DNA of 64,000 bases from Molossus alvarezi (GCA_037176705.1 CM073889.1:56661596-56725595); one strand, 5' to 3'. Shown: positions 12,856 to 25,689, counted from the first letter of the stretch. Translations and numbers: made by a program. The notes: generated from the sequence alone by a model not told the origin.

Positions 12856-12966
12856 GGAGGTGCCATCGCCATTCTCACAGCTGCAGAGAGACCGGGCCAC
12901 TTCTCTGGCATGGTTCTCATTTCACCTTTGGTTCTGGCCAATCCTGAGTCTGCAACAACTTTCAAG
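12856..12966 (+). CDS. MGLL: MGLL exon encoding residues 124-160
   Basis: A 111-bp, 37-codon exon between 'tattgcag' and 'gtaaatgg', phase 0 at both ends. It begins with the two glycines that complete the GHSMGG nucleophile elbow and continues [20 protein letters not shown] to ESATTFK. It forms the helix behind the catalytic serine and the strand leading into the lid region. The sequence is nearly identical to the human enzyme (an Ala-to-Ser change within 'GHFSGMV'). The frame is intact. Confidence 0.97.
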
Positions 12967-14497
12967 GTAAATGGGCTTCTGGCTCTGTGAAGCTCCTGCA
13001 GCTTCCCCGGGATTTCCATTTATAGCTAGAGTCTGGGGAAAAGGGCCAAAGTTCATTTGAATAAATATCAAACATTATTGCCGCTGGCATTCTATAATTT
13101 CTTTAATCAGGTGCTTTCTTCCCCAAAGACAAAGGAAAAATGACTTCCTGCTTGTGCATGTTTTATTGGTGAATGTTAGAAGGAGAAAGGGTTACATGTG
13201 TTAGGAATCCAACAAAGTAACTTTTGTTAATAAGTCACATGCAAGACTCAAGCTGATTTTTATTGAATATTTGCCAACTTCAGCCAGAAGTACACAGTAA
13301 GTGAAATTGCAGGCTATTTGTAATTACAACATAGAGTGGTGTTCACTGTAGCTCTCCCCCATCCCAGAGCACTTTCCCCTCTGATTCTAACAGAACCATC
13401 ATTTTGTTTTTCTGGTTATAATGTTACCCAATGACACATGTGTACACCTCTTGGTTCTGGGGCTTTGACCTACTTTGACAAGGCAAAAAAAAAAAAAAAA
13501 AAGCCAATAATACTACCATAAGTAGAGCAGGTACCCTCTCCTGAGATAGGAGAGGAAACTGGTCCTCAGCAGGGCTGCTTAATTGTGAATGTGGTTTGTT
13601 AACATATGATGGACCCGTCCTTGAGGGGCATGCAGTTTAAGAGAGATAATAATCTAATGAGAGTAGAGAATCCCCACCCTGTGTATCTCCAAGGAATGCT
13701 CTATCTCACCCAAGTGTGAGGTAAGATTGCTGTCTCCTGAGCCTGTTTTCAGAACTCTCAAAGGAACACAAAGTCTGGGATGGTAGGTTACATGGCCAGG
13801 GGCAACTGGGAAGCCATAAGCTCACAAGCTTACCCTACTTTTTCTGGTCTCACCATCAAATGACAGCAGCATCATTTAAGTCATTGCCTTAGCTCAGAGG
13901 CCTTTGATATTCTCCTGAGTACCCAAACAGGGGAACACAGGACAGGGAATGAAACCTTATCAAAATGTTCCCATAGCCCACAGCCACATAATTAATCCCT
14001 AGAGACGGGCTATCAGGTCCTGTGTATGGACTTTCAGTTAGGTGCCAATAATTTCACCAATTTCAAATGAGGACAGATAGAGCAAGAGAGAAACCTGAAA
14101 CTATCTATTAGTAGTTTAACCAGAGAACAACAATTTACTTAATTTGAGGAAGAAGAGAGAGGGCCACTCTTTTAAATTTTACTGTTTTAAAGAAGTCACC
14201 ACTGCCTTATTGAAATTGACCAGTATTAGTAAATTTTATTGCTGTGTGGGACAGCAATGGAGGCAGGAGCTACATGTTTCTGCCATGGAAGGAAACAAGG
14301 TCATCCACAGAATCACAAGTGGCTTTTTAAATGTGCAAGAGGGGACACGACCTCTTGGACAATTCTCATTGTGACTGTGGTTGCACAATGTGAGTCAGTC
14401 AAGGGCACTTGTCCAAGTAGAATAAGTGAGACCAGGGTCACAGAGGAGAAGAAAGTTCCCTCTGCCATCCATGTGCTTAGAGTCATGTGCTTGAGAT

Positions 14498-14690
14498 TTA
14501 CTCAGCTTAGTGAGTGCCGGGTATGTGCTGTGCTTTTACATGCATTATTTCACTTAACCCCCATCATCAACCTAGAGAGAGGTCACAACCTGCATTTTAT
14601 GGATGGAACACTGAGGTTTAGGCTGGATGAGTGACTTGCCAAAATCACACAACTTGTGTGATGGATTTAAATCCAGAGATGTGCACTCCT
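14498..14690 (-). repeat. MIR SINE fragment
   Basis: Reverse-complement MIR: 'tacatgcattatttcacttaac' followed by 'cattttatggatgg-acactgagg' and 'gacttgccaaaatcacacaact'. Well over 100 bp of recognisable core. Confidence 0.75.
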
Positions 14691-15449
14691 TATCTAGGGT
14701 GCTTCCTAATAGAAGAAAGTGGATGTATTCTACACTGGACACTTTCCCTTAGAGAAAAGCCAGGGACTGTGGGGCTTTTCAGATGATGCGCACAAGAATC
14801 AGGCCAACTAAGCAATGAGGTAGAGTGGCAAGGTTTCCTTCCAAGGTCACTGGTGGAGGTGTATTTTCTGGGCAACACCACACCAATGTGACCTTTCAGA
14901 GGCCTGATCACCTTCTCAAATCAAGGGTCAGCTGATCCTGGGGCGGGGGGGGATGCAGGTCTCTTCTTATTGAGCAAGACAAATAGATTTCCTGTTGCCC
15001 TCAGACCTCAGGGCACGTCCTCCCCAGCATGGATTCTGTTGCTACCTCTGGCTGCCGGGCAGTTTTGCCTGATAGACTCTGATTCATCTGTTTACCCACT
15101 CCAGATGACTTGATCACATTGCACATATCTGGTCCTGTCTGACAACCTTCCAGAAAGAGTCTCACTGAATTTTTTTTTAATTAGTATAATACATTTACAT
15201 AAGGAAAGTCTCCCTTCCTGGTTGAAAGTGGGCAGCCAGAATTATAGAGGGAGTGGATGCATCTTCTGTGGACATACACACACACATATACTCCATTTGC
15301 TCCTGTGTTTTACACAAATGGAACATGCTTCCTGCATTTTTAGTTTCATTGTTGTCTCTTGGTTGGCTAATTTGCTTTTGTGAGTTTAGAGTTGAATTTA
15401 GCCACTTTGAAGAGCATTCCCTCTTAATGCTCTTCCTCATCAAAATAAC

Positions 15450-15845
15450 AAGAGGCCCCACTGTAAAATGAACTCTGGATTAGGTGAGGCCCTGCTGTGG
15501 GATGAGCTCTGAATTAGTTAAGAACCTGCTGTATAATACTCTATAGATTAGGTAGGTCTTGGTGTAAGATGGGCTCTGATTTAGGTGAAGTCCTGCTGTA
15601 GGATGAGCCTTGAATTAGTTGAGGCCCCACGGTGGAATGGGCTCTGGATTAAGTGAGGTTGTGCTGTGATATGGAGTTTGGATTAAGTGAGATCCTACTG
15701 TAGGATAGGCTCTGCCTTATGTGAGATTCTGCTGTTACATTAGGATAGGCTCTGGATTAATTAAGGTTTTGCTCTGGGATGGGCTCTGGATTAGGTGAGG
15801 TCCAGCTGTAGGATGGGCTCTGGAGTAGGTGATGCCCCTGCTGAC
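15450..15845 (+). repeat. Minisatellite, ~36-bp unit, about 10-11 copies
   Basis: Diverged tandem array with the approximate unit 'ggatgggctctggattagg' + 'tgaggtcctgctgta'. Successive copies carry gagctctgaattagtt, gggctctgatttaggt, gggctctggattaagt and so on. The start and end copies are truncated. There are no open-frame constraints; it lies in an MGLL intron. Confidence 0.85.
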
Positions 15846-16134
15846 TAGTCTTCTCTTAAGGACCCAAAGGTAGAGAAAGTCCTGTAGAACACCTCTTGCT
15901 GAGAAAACTGAGGCTCAGGAGGGACCTTTCTGTGGGTCAGTGGCACTGTCAGGGGGCCACAGAATTCAGAGCCTCATGACTCCTCCTGGCCTCATGACTC
16001 CTCACCCAGAGCTCAGCTCAGGAATTTCTAAAGGTTTGTTTCATGGCCCTGAGTTCTTACTATAGAGATTTTTGAAATCATTAAACCAGGCAGCATAAGC
16101 TCTCAAGCTTTTCAGTACAGAGAGCATATAAAAG

Positions 16135-16640
16135 GTGACGTAAGACTGTTAATATAAGAATGTCCAAACCTGATGAGAATTTTTATGAGTTTATTGGAGC
16201 CAAACTGACAACATATGTGGGAGAGCAAGATGTCAAATGCTTTGGAGAAGAACAGTTTTGCAGTTTCTTTTATGCATTTGAAATTAAGGAAGGATCTTAA
16301 GAAATATTATATGGAGGTGAGAAAAAGTAAGGTGGGGATCAGATTACAGGGTCAGATTTGGCTGTCTTGGTTTTATCTGAGAAGGAGGGTTGTGAAAGAG
16401 AGCATTTCAAAGGTGTGTTAACCTAGATGCACAGAAACAACTGACAAAGTTTGCTTATAGCAAAGCCTTTTAGTAAAGAGGTATATGCCTAGGAAATGAC
16501 TACCCACCATGACCTGCCCAGTTAGAAATTTATGATCAGATAACCCTGTGAGGTTATTTTCCATAGAACCCCCTACCATGTCCCATACCCTGAAATGTGA
16601 GAATCCCAGATCTCTCTCCCCACCCCCACCCCCCCACCAA
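16135..16640 (+). repeat. LTR-like interspersed repeat (same family as 54678-55297)
   Basis: Shares 'gagtttattggagccaaactg' near 16182, followed by matching blocks ('gaacagttttgcagtttctttta', 'ctaggaaatgactacc'), with the arms of the inverted pair at 54678-56217. Three copies in the window show it is an interspersed family. I cannot name the family. Confidence 0.6.
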
Positions 16641-17234
16641 TCCTGCATACAACTGGTTTTTACCTCAATGCTCTGTTTTCAACAAGCTGGGTTGGAGAGA
16701 GTCTTCTGGCCTTCAAACACTGTGTTAAGAACGTGGCTGCACAAGAGAAATGAGAGCAGGAGAAATTTAGAAACAAAAACCAAGTCTCAAATGTTTATGA
16801 GTTCATTTCATGGGGATTATGCCCTGGGGAAGGCAGGGCTGGAGTAATACTGGAAATAAAGAGGAAACCCTTGATTGCCCAGATAGGAGGATGTCAAACT
16901 CTGAGCTAAACTGGGTCTCCTCACCTGACCTAGCCCAGGAAGACACCCAGGAACGTGCAGCAGGCTGCAGAGCAACTCCTTTCTTTTAGAGTCCCTAGGG
17001 TCAGGACCGAAATCACCCTGGACAGAACCTGGGGTCAGGATGGGGCTCAGCCTCCTGGGAAGCTAGTCTTCTAAATGACCTTTCTGCCTGTTGCCTTGAG
17101 GTGATCTCCTGGGGTCCAGGATCAGATGCAGGAGCCAGCCCAGTGCTTCCAAATGCTTCTACTCCCTGCCAACCAGGGCACCTGGCCAAGTAAGGAGAAG
17201 CGAGTGGCCACTATGAAGCTAGCATTCTTTGGTT

Positions 17235-17350
17235 GACATTGTCTCCATCACCATCCTATAAGGAGGGAAAATTATTCTCAATTTACAGACAAGGAAATGA
17301 GGTCATTGTCTCACTCAAGGTCAACTTAAGCATCAGCTCAGCCAGCTATT
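17235..17350 (-). repeat. MIR fragment
   Basis: 'ctcaatttacagacaaggaaatgagg... ctcactcaaggtcaac' is the reverse-complement MIR core, diverged. Confidence 0.6.
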
Positions 17351-18039
17351 ATGGCAGGATATTCCCTTTTACCCCAAAACCCACCCAGATCAAGTTTCCT
17401 TAACTTTAGCTCACTTCCCAACTGAATATCACTCATCTGTTTTTAGTTCCCAGCATCTAGAAGGACTTTGGAGCATTGCATAGGGGGTGGGAGGTGGAAA
17501 GGAAAAGGGCGAGAGTGTTGGGAAATTGCTCTTTCAAATTTCAAGTACAGTTAGACCTAGGAGTTAGGGACTTAGCTGTGCTCATGAATTTGGCAGCATC
17601 AATGAACCATGAGGTACTATTACATCTGTCTTGCAGGCACCTCCTCTTTAATAACTGGGGGTTCAGACTTCTAGACACTTAACACTCAGAGAAGAAGTTA
17701 TTGTCCCAGCATATCTTTGCAGAGCCCCAGAAGCCAGTAAGTGTTCAGTCCTCCCCTGGGGTTTACTGAAAAGGACATGCAGTGTTTTCTATTCTACATC
17801 TGCTTGAGGGTGAACTTTCCCTCCTGAGACAGTCTAGGCTATCCTCTGACCCTTGCACTGACGCAACCCCCACAGAAGGTGTGGAGTTCTAGCTTCTTTT
17901 TGCACAGGTCAACCTGCTGGAGCCATTTTAGAAGTTAATGATTGTAATTACCCTTTTATGTCAAGTCTTTCATGAGCAGAAGCTTTAAAATTATCTTAGG
18001 GGACTGTTAAAACCTTTCATATCAATAAAGGCATTTGTG

Positions 18040-18264
18040 CCCTGGCCGGTTTGGCTCAGCGGTTAGAGCATCGGCCTGCAATCCAAAGAGACCCGGGTGT
18101 GGTTCCCGCTAAGGGCACGTACCTCGGTTGCAGTTTGTCCCCGGCCCTGGTTGGGTCGTGCTGGTGGCAACCACTCGATGTGTCCCTTTCACGTCGATGT
18201 TTCTCTCTCTGTTCCTCTCTCTCCCTCCCACTCTATCTGAACAAAAAAATAAAATAAAAAATAA
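18040..18264 (+). mobile_element. Ves SINE with perfect target-site duplication
   Basis: Complete tRNA-derived SINE beginning ccctggccggtttggctcag, with A and B boxes, 'cctcggttgcagtttgtcc' and a CT/A-rich tail. It is flanked by a perfect 16-bp duplication (aataaaggcatttgtg) at 18024-18039 and 18265-18280. Little divergence from the copy at 39171, so fairly young. Confidence 0.96.
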
Positions 18265-18607
18265 AATAAAGGCATTTGTGCAAGTCACTAGAATTTAAAG
18301 TGATGTGCCTGCAGTTAATCCAGGAATGCCAAAAGGGCATGTCAAGGATATAAGACACATTCCAGTCTCTTGCTCCTCAGGAGGTAAATCTTGTTTCTTT
18401 TGTGAGTGAAATAATTTGGCATTTTAGCTCTGATGTGACATTTGTTGCAGCACAAACAAAGCTGCAGGTCACATACTTTTTCTGAAGTCTCCACTCTGAA
18501 TAATGCCAGCATGTACTCATTCCTTCATCAACCAGTGAAAATTTCTTGAGCTTCTCCTGGGGCCAGAAGCCTGAAGGGCAGTTAGGAACTAGCTCTGTGG
18601 GAATCAG

Positions 18608-18735
18608 GTCTCAGCTAACCCTCCCAATACTCTTTAAAGATTTATTTTATTATCTCCATTTTAGAGATGAAGAAACTGAGGATCATAGACTTTCTTGGGG
18701 ATGCAGAACTGGAGATCTGATGAAAATTTGCCTGG
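18608..18735 (-). repeat. MIR fragment
   Basis: 'ttattatctccattttagagatgaagaaactgagg' matches the reverse-complement MIR core. The flanks have decayed. Confidence 0.65.
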
Positions 18736-21700
18736 CTCCCAATCTCTGAGTCTGATACCTCCACTTTGTTGCCTCCCTTTTCTGAGGCTGGTGTCAAATG
18801 ACTGTATGATCATTCATTGTGGGTCTCAGCCCCCAAATTTTCCTCAAGCAATGAGACCTGTGACCCCTGTTGAGTCTGTGTCACTGAGAACTCTGTGGTT
18901 GCACAACCCTGACTTAACTTGTTAGGGCTATGAAGATGGTGAGGGTCTCTCACTTCAAGGGGGACCTATTCAGGGTCATCCCTCTCTTGAGCTGGATCTG
19001 ATGCTCTCTCCATACTCCCGCAAATTATCCAAAGAGTTTGGTCAAAATGGCATAAAAAAAAAAAGGTAATATCTTCGATTCCACCTTCATGGATGAGCCA
19101 TTCCATCTCTCCCTCACCTATGCCAAGGCTTCCTTTGTCTTCCCTTGGAAATGAGTATGGGTTCTTGAGACTAATGGTGGAGGCCAAAGGAGTTTATGAG
19201 AGGAAGCAGCAGCAGCCACTTGGATGACCTGGACAAAATTGATCCTTCTGGGTGTGGGGTCCGCCAGGCTCTTTCTGTCCCCCACTGCTTCCTTACTACT
19301 GGACCTCAAGACCCCCTTCTCAGCCCTTCTGTCTTCCTTTGTTGCCACATTCAACCCACTGTCTCTGCTTAGTCCTTTCTGCCCCCAGCCCACCCTTTTC
19401 TCCTTCATCAGATATTAGGGTAATGAAATAAACAAAGCCAAAACAGACAGCAGGGAGAAGGGTTCTCTTTTGCAACTATTTAAAGCACTCTTGGTCCTTC
19501 ATCCTTCTTGGATCTTTTGTGGAAAAGAGGCTAAACATCTAATTTTTTTTAAGCTGTGACATTATTGTCATTAAGATTTGCCTCTACCCAATTAAATCCT
19601 GTTAGAAATGTGGTTTGAAACTTATTATGCAGGTTTAGAAAAAGAGCTGAGAGTCAGGGGCATCTAAACATCCTTATTGTGGTGCCTTCAAAAGGGCATT
19701 TTGCCCTTCCAAGACATCTTTTCCCCTCCTCTACAACCAGTATGGATCAGGAACACTCCCTACTCTGGCTGCACTTTGGAATCACCTAGGTAGCTTTAAA
19801 AAAAAAAAAAAAGGCCAATGCCAAAGCCCCAACTCAATCAGAATCTCTTAGTGCGACCTAGGAAGAGGCATTTGTGATGTTTGTCTGAGACACAGCAGCT
19901 GCCTGTCCCTCAAAGTTCAGAGCACACACTAATGCCTCCTGGGTTCCTGTGAAAATGCAGATACTGATCTACTAGGGTCCACATCTCCAGGAGCTCCTGG
20001 TGCTGCTTGTCTGAGGGCTACTCTTAGAGTAGGGAGGCCATGAAATATCAGAAAGGGTCAGGCTGTCAAATGGGTACTGCACCCCCTACCAATATGCCAA
20101 CTGAATGGAAGAAACAGAATGTTCAGAACAGAGAGCTGTCTTTCTGGGAAGACAGGGAGCTACAGGTCACTTCAAGGGACTCTCTCACTCAAGACACTTT
20201 CTTCATTATTTCTATCATGGTGCCTTTCCCATGAGGGGTGTGACCACCTCAGGCCTCTGCATGCATCCTCCCAAGTGTTAACTCACACCCAGGACTTTTC
20301 TGTTCTCATGGTGATATCCTGCAAGGTTTAGTGACAGGACCCTACCATGCAGAACAGAGAACAGGCAGTAATTAATATCTCCACATTGACCCCTCATCTA
20401 TATTTGTAATTTAACAATCAGTTCTCATTGCTAGGACACCAGTATCCTTCACTACACTCAGCCACTGGAATTGTGTTGTCATGAGCTAGTCCTTTTCTGG
20501 TTCACCAATCCTGAACCCAGCTGCATCAGCTCCCTTAGATGAGCAAGAATAGCTGCTCCTCTAAGAGTCCTTGTGGTGGAAGGCATAAAGCTGCACACAT
20601 CCACTGACCCAGCCACCTGCCACCTCCAGTACTAAGCATGATGTGTCCTTGCCATGCCTCCTCCTGTTTGTGCTTTGGGCAGTAGGCCATTGGCATCTGC
20701 AGGAGTCCTCGCCAGGACTTGGCTTCTTATTCTTTAAAGAAGGAGGTAAGATGGCCAGCTGATCTGTCATTAATCATTGAGTGTCCTCTAGGGACAAAAC
20801 CCTTGTACTGTTTACTTTGTGCAAAGCAAATACTTCTCCATAAATGCTCCTCCTCTTTTTTTCATATGAAGCTCTTTTACTAAAAGCATAATTTAGCTGC
20901 AGAAAGTTCCCCTGCTAAGAGGAAGAAAGGACCACTGGCCCAGGGAAAGGACAGAACAAGTGTTTTTCTGTAATTGTCTCCTGGAGGCTGAGTCTTTCCT
21001 GGCTTTCTAGTCCCCCTCACCACCTGCTATGAAAGCAGAGCAGGGATGGTTCCAGCCATAGCATGGCCTTTTCTGATTCTTCTTGAGCCTAAACTGTCAG
21101 CATCTTCTCCTGGAAATAGAGGGCTTGACTCTTTTGGATATAAATGTTTTGGTTTAAGAAGTGCCGAAACACTTCACAAAGTGGAGATTCAAAGAAGAAG
21201 ATGAATCCTTCTATTCACAAATGGCCAGCACCTGTGTGTCCAGGTCCACAAAGAATTATGTGATGAGTAACAAAAACAAATTGTTGGCAAATGAGAAGTC
21301 TGCTAGTAGGCTTCAAAGAAATGAAATGAGAACTGGTGATCTCTCTCCTGGGTTCTTTTGCAGGATGAGTACCGAGGTGCTATGTCCCTGGGCCTTTTCC
21401 TGGCTGTTGGCCAATCTGATCTGGGAATGGGTAGGAAGCTGGCTTGCAGAAAAACAGCTGTGTCCTTAAGAAGGCCATTTTGAACCAGGCAGGCAGACAA
21501 GCCAAATGTGGCAACAGGGTCTGAAGACTGATGTTTGCACAAGGTCCTATCAAACAGAGTCAACCCTCAATTTTTGGGCATGGCAGGGTCACATGTGGAG
21601 TCAACTGTCAGACCTTGCATTCACTCAAGGAGTTGTGGACAAGACTTACTGAGAACAGCAGAATGTCTAGAAGTCAGGTCTACAAACTTCAGGATACATT

Positions 21701-22659
21701 AAGCTTTTCCAAATAGTGGTGCCCTTGGTGGAGGTGATAATCCCTAAATGTCTACCCTTCTTACATAATCGGAACCCAGCAAAAGCTACAAGGCTGGTGC
21801 CCACTGCCTCTCTGTGCACCTTCAGTGCCCTTCTTATCTGCTGTGTTTTCTCTTTATTAAAAAAATTTAACCTTTGAAAGCATAGATACCAACTTCTGAA
21901 TTTAGGTTCCCAGAGGAGCCCCTAGTTCCTGGAGGTCATAGATATTTGATCTGTGTTTGAAAACACCTGAGTCCTTTCCTTTTGTAAAGCTCCCAGAATT
22001 CCGAGCCCTTCTGGTTCTGTACTTGTTCACAACTCCACCTTGGCTCTTAAACCTGCTCATAGATTGTATCCACTCCATGAGGCTTCAGATTATGTAAACT
22101 GACTTAAGTACTAACCTAGTGCTCCAAGTTGTATTTCTTTATATTTCTATGCTAGATTATCACAGGTCAGCTAAGAGCTTGGCAATAGCACCTGGCACAT
22201 TGATGGTATCAAGTTGATATACATGGGGTTTACTTGTCTGAACACCAGACTTGAGGTGCAATGACCTACAATAGTCTTAGAGGCATGAGGCTGCCTTCCT
22301 TGCACTGAAAAATGTAGAGTTGACCATATGAATTTCAGAATAGGTATATGCATGTGTGTTCTTTTAGAAGCAAAGCCCTGCCTGATCCCTGGCAGTATGA
22401 GGTTACATCATGCTTGTGCAGCCTGAGGAATAGTACATTTTATAGCTCTAAATGTAAAGGGAGATTGGGCAGTATAGCAGTAGTGTCACCATGGAGAGTA
22501 TCAGTGCCTGCTATTCTTGATCATCCATAGGGAAAGTTGGCTTCTCAGATGCAGTCATACAAGGGAGAGAGAGAGAATAATGAAGGCTGGTGGCATAAAA
22601 GAAAAGAGTGTCCTCGCCCAGACCCTTGCCCCTTTCTAGCTGACCTCAGGCTATAGCAC

Positions 22660-22775
22660 TGAGACTCTGTTTTCTTGTCTGTTAAATTAGTATAAACCCT
22701 CACCTCACAGCATTTGTGTCAAGATTAAGACTGGGCACCTATGACTGTGCCCAGTGCACCAAAAGATTGTTACTC
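22660..22775 (+). repeat. MIR fragment
   Basis: 'gactctgttttcttgtctgttaaattagtataa... cctcacagcatttgtgtcaagatta... cccagtgcacc' follows the 3' half of MIR. Confidence 0.55.
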
Positions 22776-23097
22776 AATAGATGTTAGTACCCCCACCCCT
22801 GCCAAGAGTACTGAGGGGACATCACTTAGCTCCATTACATTTGCCCTCACTGTGCACTGAGAATTCACTGTTTGCCACCTTCCATGTGACTCTAATTTCA
22901 TCATTTGACAGCTCACTTTTGAAATAGCATCTTTCATTCCTGAGTGTCTACGCACAGTGCAGAAATGAGAACAGTTCCCCTCTGCAGACAGAAATGTGAG
23001 ATCCAGGTACATTATTTTCCTGGGTAAACACAAGATCCAGCAGGAGAAATGGTGTGGGGTGGGGCAGGAAGGCCGATACCTGAATCAGGTTCAAGTT

Positions 23098-23235
23098 CAA
23101 GGAGCGTGTATTAAGCACTTACTCTGTGTCTGATGCTTTTGCAGGCAGTGTTCCCCCTCGGTAGCTAAGGAAACAGAGATTCAGTGATGGTCAGCTCTAT
23201 GTCCATTTGCATGGGCAGCACAGCCAGGAATCAAA
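23098..23235 (-). repeat. MIR fragment
   Basis: 'gtattaagcacttactctgtgt... gctaaggaaacagagattcag' is a reverse-complement MIR, diverged. Confidence 0.55.
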
Positions 23236-23793
23236 TCAGGTCTCATTCCCTCTGCCACACGACTCCTAGTCATGCTTGGTGACTATTTCTGTTTCCCTCC
23301 AAGAGAAACCACAACAATCAACAGATTCTTTCTGATCAGAGCAGTTTCCTTTGGAGCCTTCTAAGCTATCAGATGACTCTCAGATGACTTAGGTGATTCT
23401 GCTCCTGCTGTGTTTTTTTAGGATCCCCTGAGAAGTGGCTTGTGCAGAGAGCTTGGCCAGGCAGCTTCTGCAAATAATTCAAAATTACATCCTATGAGTG
23501 ATTGTAGGGAGGGCTACCACACAGAATCCAGAAAAGGCAAAAAAGACATAGCATTCCCTCTGTTAGCCCCAGTGGCCACCTCTCACCCACTCCCCACAGG
23601 GATCTGAGCCAGACTAACTCAAGGCTGTCTGAGTCAGAGCAGAGAGAGTGCTGGGGCACCCAGCCTTGGGAAACAAACCTGGCTGATGTTCAGTTTGGGT
23701 GTCACTTTCCTTAGTAAACTGTAAACTTTTCTGTGGGCAAAGCTGGGCATGGATCCCACTGCACTCACACCCTTGTTTTCCCTCTCTGTGTAG

Positions 23794-23883
23794 GTCCTTG
23801 CTGCGAAGGTTCTCAATCTTGTCCTACCAAACATGTCTCTGGGCCCAATCGACGCCAGTGTGCTCTCTCGGAATAAGACGGAG
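23794..23883 (+). CDS. MGLL: MGLL exon encoding residues 161-190 (lid region), phase 0
   Basis: A 90-bp, 30-codon exon between 'tctgtgtag' and 'gtgagagt'. It encodes [10 protein letters not shown] to SRNKTE. This segment belongs to the cap/lid that covers the hydrophobic substrate channel and mediates membrane contact. Both boundaries are phase 0 and the length is a multiple of three, so skipping it would keep the frame while deleting part of the lid. The acceptor has a moderately good pyrimidine tract. The frame is intact. Confidence 0.96.
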
Positions 23884-24384
23884 GTGAGAGTCTTTCTGAA
23901 AACCAGGGGTAGCTGGGGCTAGTGAGGGAGTGAAAGCAGCAGCCCCCGTGGGAAATCCGAGTTTTATCTGTTTGTGGTATTTTGCTGCTCTTTTGCCAAG
24001 GCCCTGAATGGAGTGATATGGACATGAAGATGCACGATATGCCATCTGGCTTCAGGATTGGGAGGGAAGGAATAAGTGACCATGATGCCTAAGCTGTGCT
24101 CTAAATGTGCAAAGGAGGTAACCAGATAAAGTTGTATGTCTATCAGCTAGGTCTCTTTTGGTTGTGACAGAAACTTAACTGGAAATGATTTAAGCAATTT
24201 TAAAAGTGAAATTTATTGGTGAATATACTAAAGGCCTCAGACATGGGTGGATCCAGGGACTCGAATGTCTTGTAAACCATCTACTCTCCCCAGGTCTCAT
24301 ATCCCCTGGTTTGCCTTCATTCCCAGCCAAACTTTGCCTAAGTGTAGGCAGAGATGGCCACTGGAAGGAAGAGAGAGGAAGAAA

Positions 24385-24442
24385 GGAAGCAAGGGAGGGA
24401 GGGAGGGAGGGAGGGAGGGAGGGAGGGAGGGAGGGAAGGGAA
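24385..24442 (+). repeat. (gggа)n-type GGGA/GGAA microsatellite
   Basis: About 12 uninterrupted gggagggagg tetranucleotide repeats followed by ggaa variants. Likely length-polymorphic. Confidence 0.95.
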
Positions 24443-24899
24443 GGAAGGAAAGCAAAACCAGCTGAGAGAAGCTTAGAAAGAAGAGGCAAGGTGGCTTCAG
24501 GGGAGACAAGCTGGTTGTGCCTTTGGTCATTGTCATCGTCCCTGGAACCAGGCACCAAAGTCAGCATGATCAAAATGGCAAGATCAACAGTGTGCCTGAG
24601 ACACTGAGTCTTAACAGAGTTCAAGACCCAGAAACTTGGATTCATCTATTAAGATGCTGCTCAGTGCACCAACCTACCTCCAAAAGTTTAGCGAAAGGCC
24701 AGCACCTGTTCCTACCTTTAATTGGGCCTTAATGCTCTCTGCCAGGTGGGTATGGTGTGCTTACTCACACAAGTCAGCCCCAGATGCACAGACTGAGGTT
24801 CTGTAAGATGAGAGGACTTGCCTGGGTCACCCACTGGTAGGACGAGCCTGAGAGCTTAGGTGGGTGTGGTCCCTATCCCTGCTCTGTCTGTGGGGCAAC

Positions 24900-25087
24900 A
24901 ACCCCCCGTAGACTTACAGCCAGTGGACAGGGAACAAGCCTGGGTATCTGGAAGACACTGTAATTATCTTTAGGATTAATCAAATCATTTTACAACCCCC
25001 TATAGACTTACAACCAGTGGACAGGGAGCAATTCTGGGTACCTGGAAGACACTGGAATCATCTTCAGGATTAAGCAAATCAATTTGC
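24900..25087 (+). repeat. 94-bp tandem duplication
   Basis: Two adjacent copies, 24900-24993 and 24994-25087, each beginning aacccccc/t-ta-tagacttac and ending atcaaat/gcaaatca-ttt. They differ at roughly a dozen positions. The internal blocks 'ccagtggacaggga' and 'ctggaagacactg' are shared. Confidence 0.9.
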
Positions 25088-25317
25088 CGCTCTTCTACCT
25101 CAGCTTCCCATCTGCCTTAGGAATTTGAACCCATGAAAGCAGTGGTTTCCTAAGGACCCTGAAAAATAGAATGAGTGCCCTAGCTTTCCCAGGTTTCCTT
25201 GGGACTTGAGCATTTGGACTCTAGCTTTATTATAAAATTTGACCTCTTGAGTCACTTAGAGATAGGGCAACTAAACATGAATCATGCTCCATGTGTATGA
25301 AGGCCATATTATTATTA

Positions 25318-25407
25318 TTTTTGGTACATGCCCCTAGTGGGAACCAAACCCGGTACTTTCTGGTCCACAGGCCGACACTCCAACCACTGAGCCAAACCAG
25401 CCAAAGC
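25318..25407 (-). mobile_element. Ves SINE 5' fragment
   Basis: Reverse-complement tRNA-like head: 'gtgggaaccaaacccggtac... ggtccacaggccgacactccaaccactgagccaaaccagcc'. The tail part is missing. Confidence 0.8.
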
Positions 25408-25689
25408 TGAAGGAGATATTCTTGATCAGGAGTTAAAACTCCCAGGTTTCCAAGGCTAAGGAATTTGGTGAGGCTTGTGGGGAGTCAGAGGGTATCAGAT
25501 CCACATAAGTTATGCACACTCAAATTTAATTTAATCTAATTTTTAGAACCCACAGTACCTCCCAAACCCACATCTTGGGGCCAAACCCACCAGGGTCAAA
25601 GAATATTTCAGTAAAGAAAAAAATGTAACTCCAAAAGGCAGAGCTATATGTTGAAAAGGTACAACTTAAGGACAAACATATGCTGAATA

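Larger units (their letters stand above)
12967..23793 (+). other. MGLL: MGLL intron (10,827 bp)
   Basis: Phase-0 intron from gtaaat to 'tctgtgtag'. Named content is listed separately: MIR pieces, a minisatellite at 15450-15845, an LTR-like repeat at 16135-16640 and a Ves SINE at 18040-18264. The rest (12967-14497, 16641-18023 in part, 18736-22660) looks like single-copy intron DNA without recognisable exons. Confidence 0.85.

Noticed and set aside
18051..18257. tRNA gene (Pol III A and B boxes)
   Set aside because: The boxes belong to the tRNA-derived head of a Ves SINE; the acceptor stem and anticodon arm do not form a tRNA. The same applies to all other SINE heads here.
24190..24645. Frames encoding serine/proline/leucine or glycine/arginine repeats
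   Set aside because: Produced by the GGGA microsatellite at 24385-24442, which is open in several frames.
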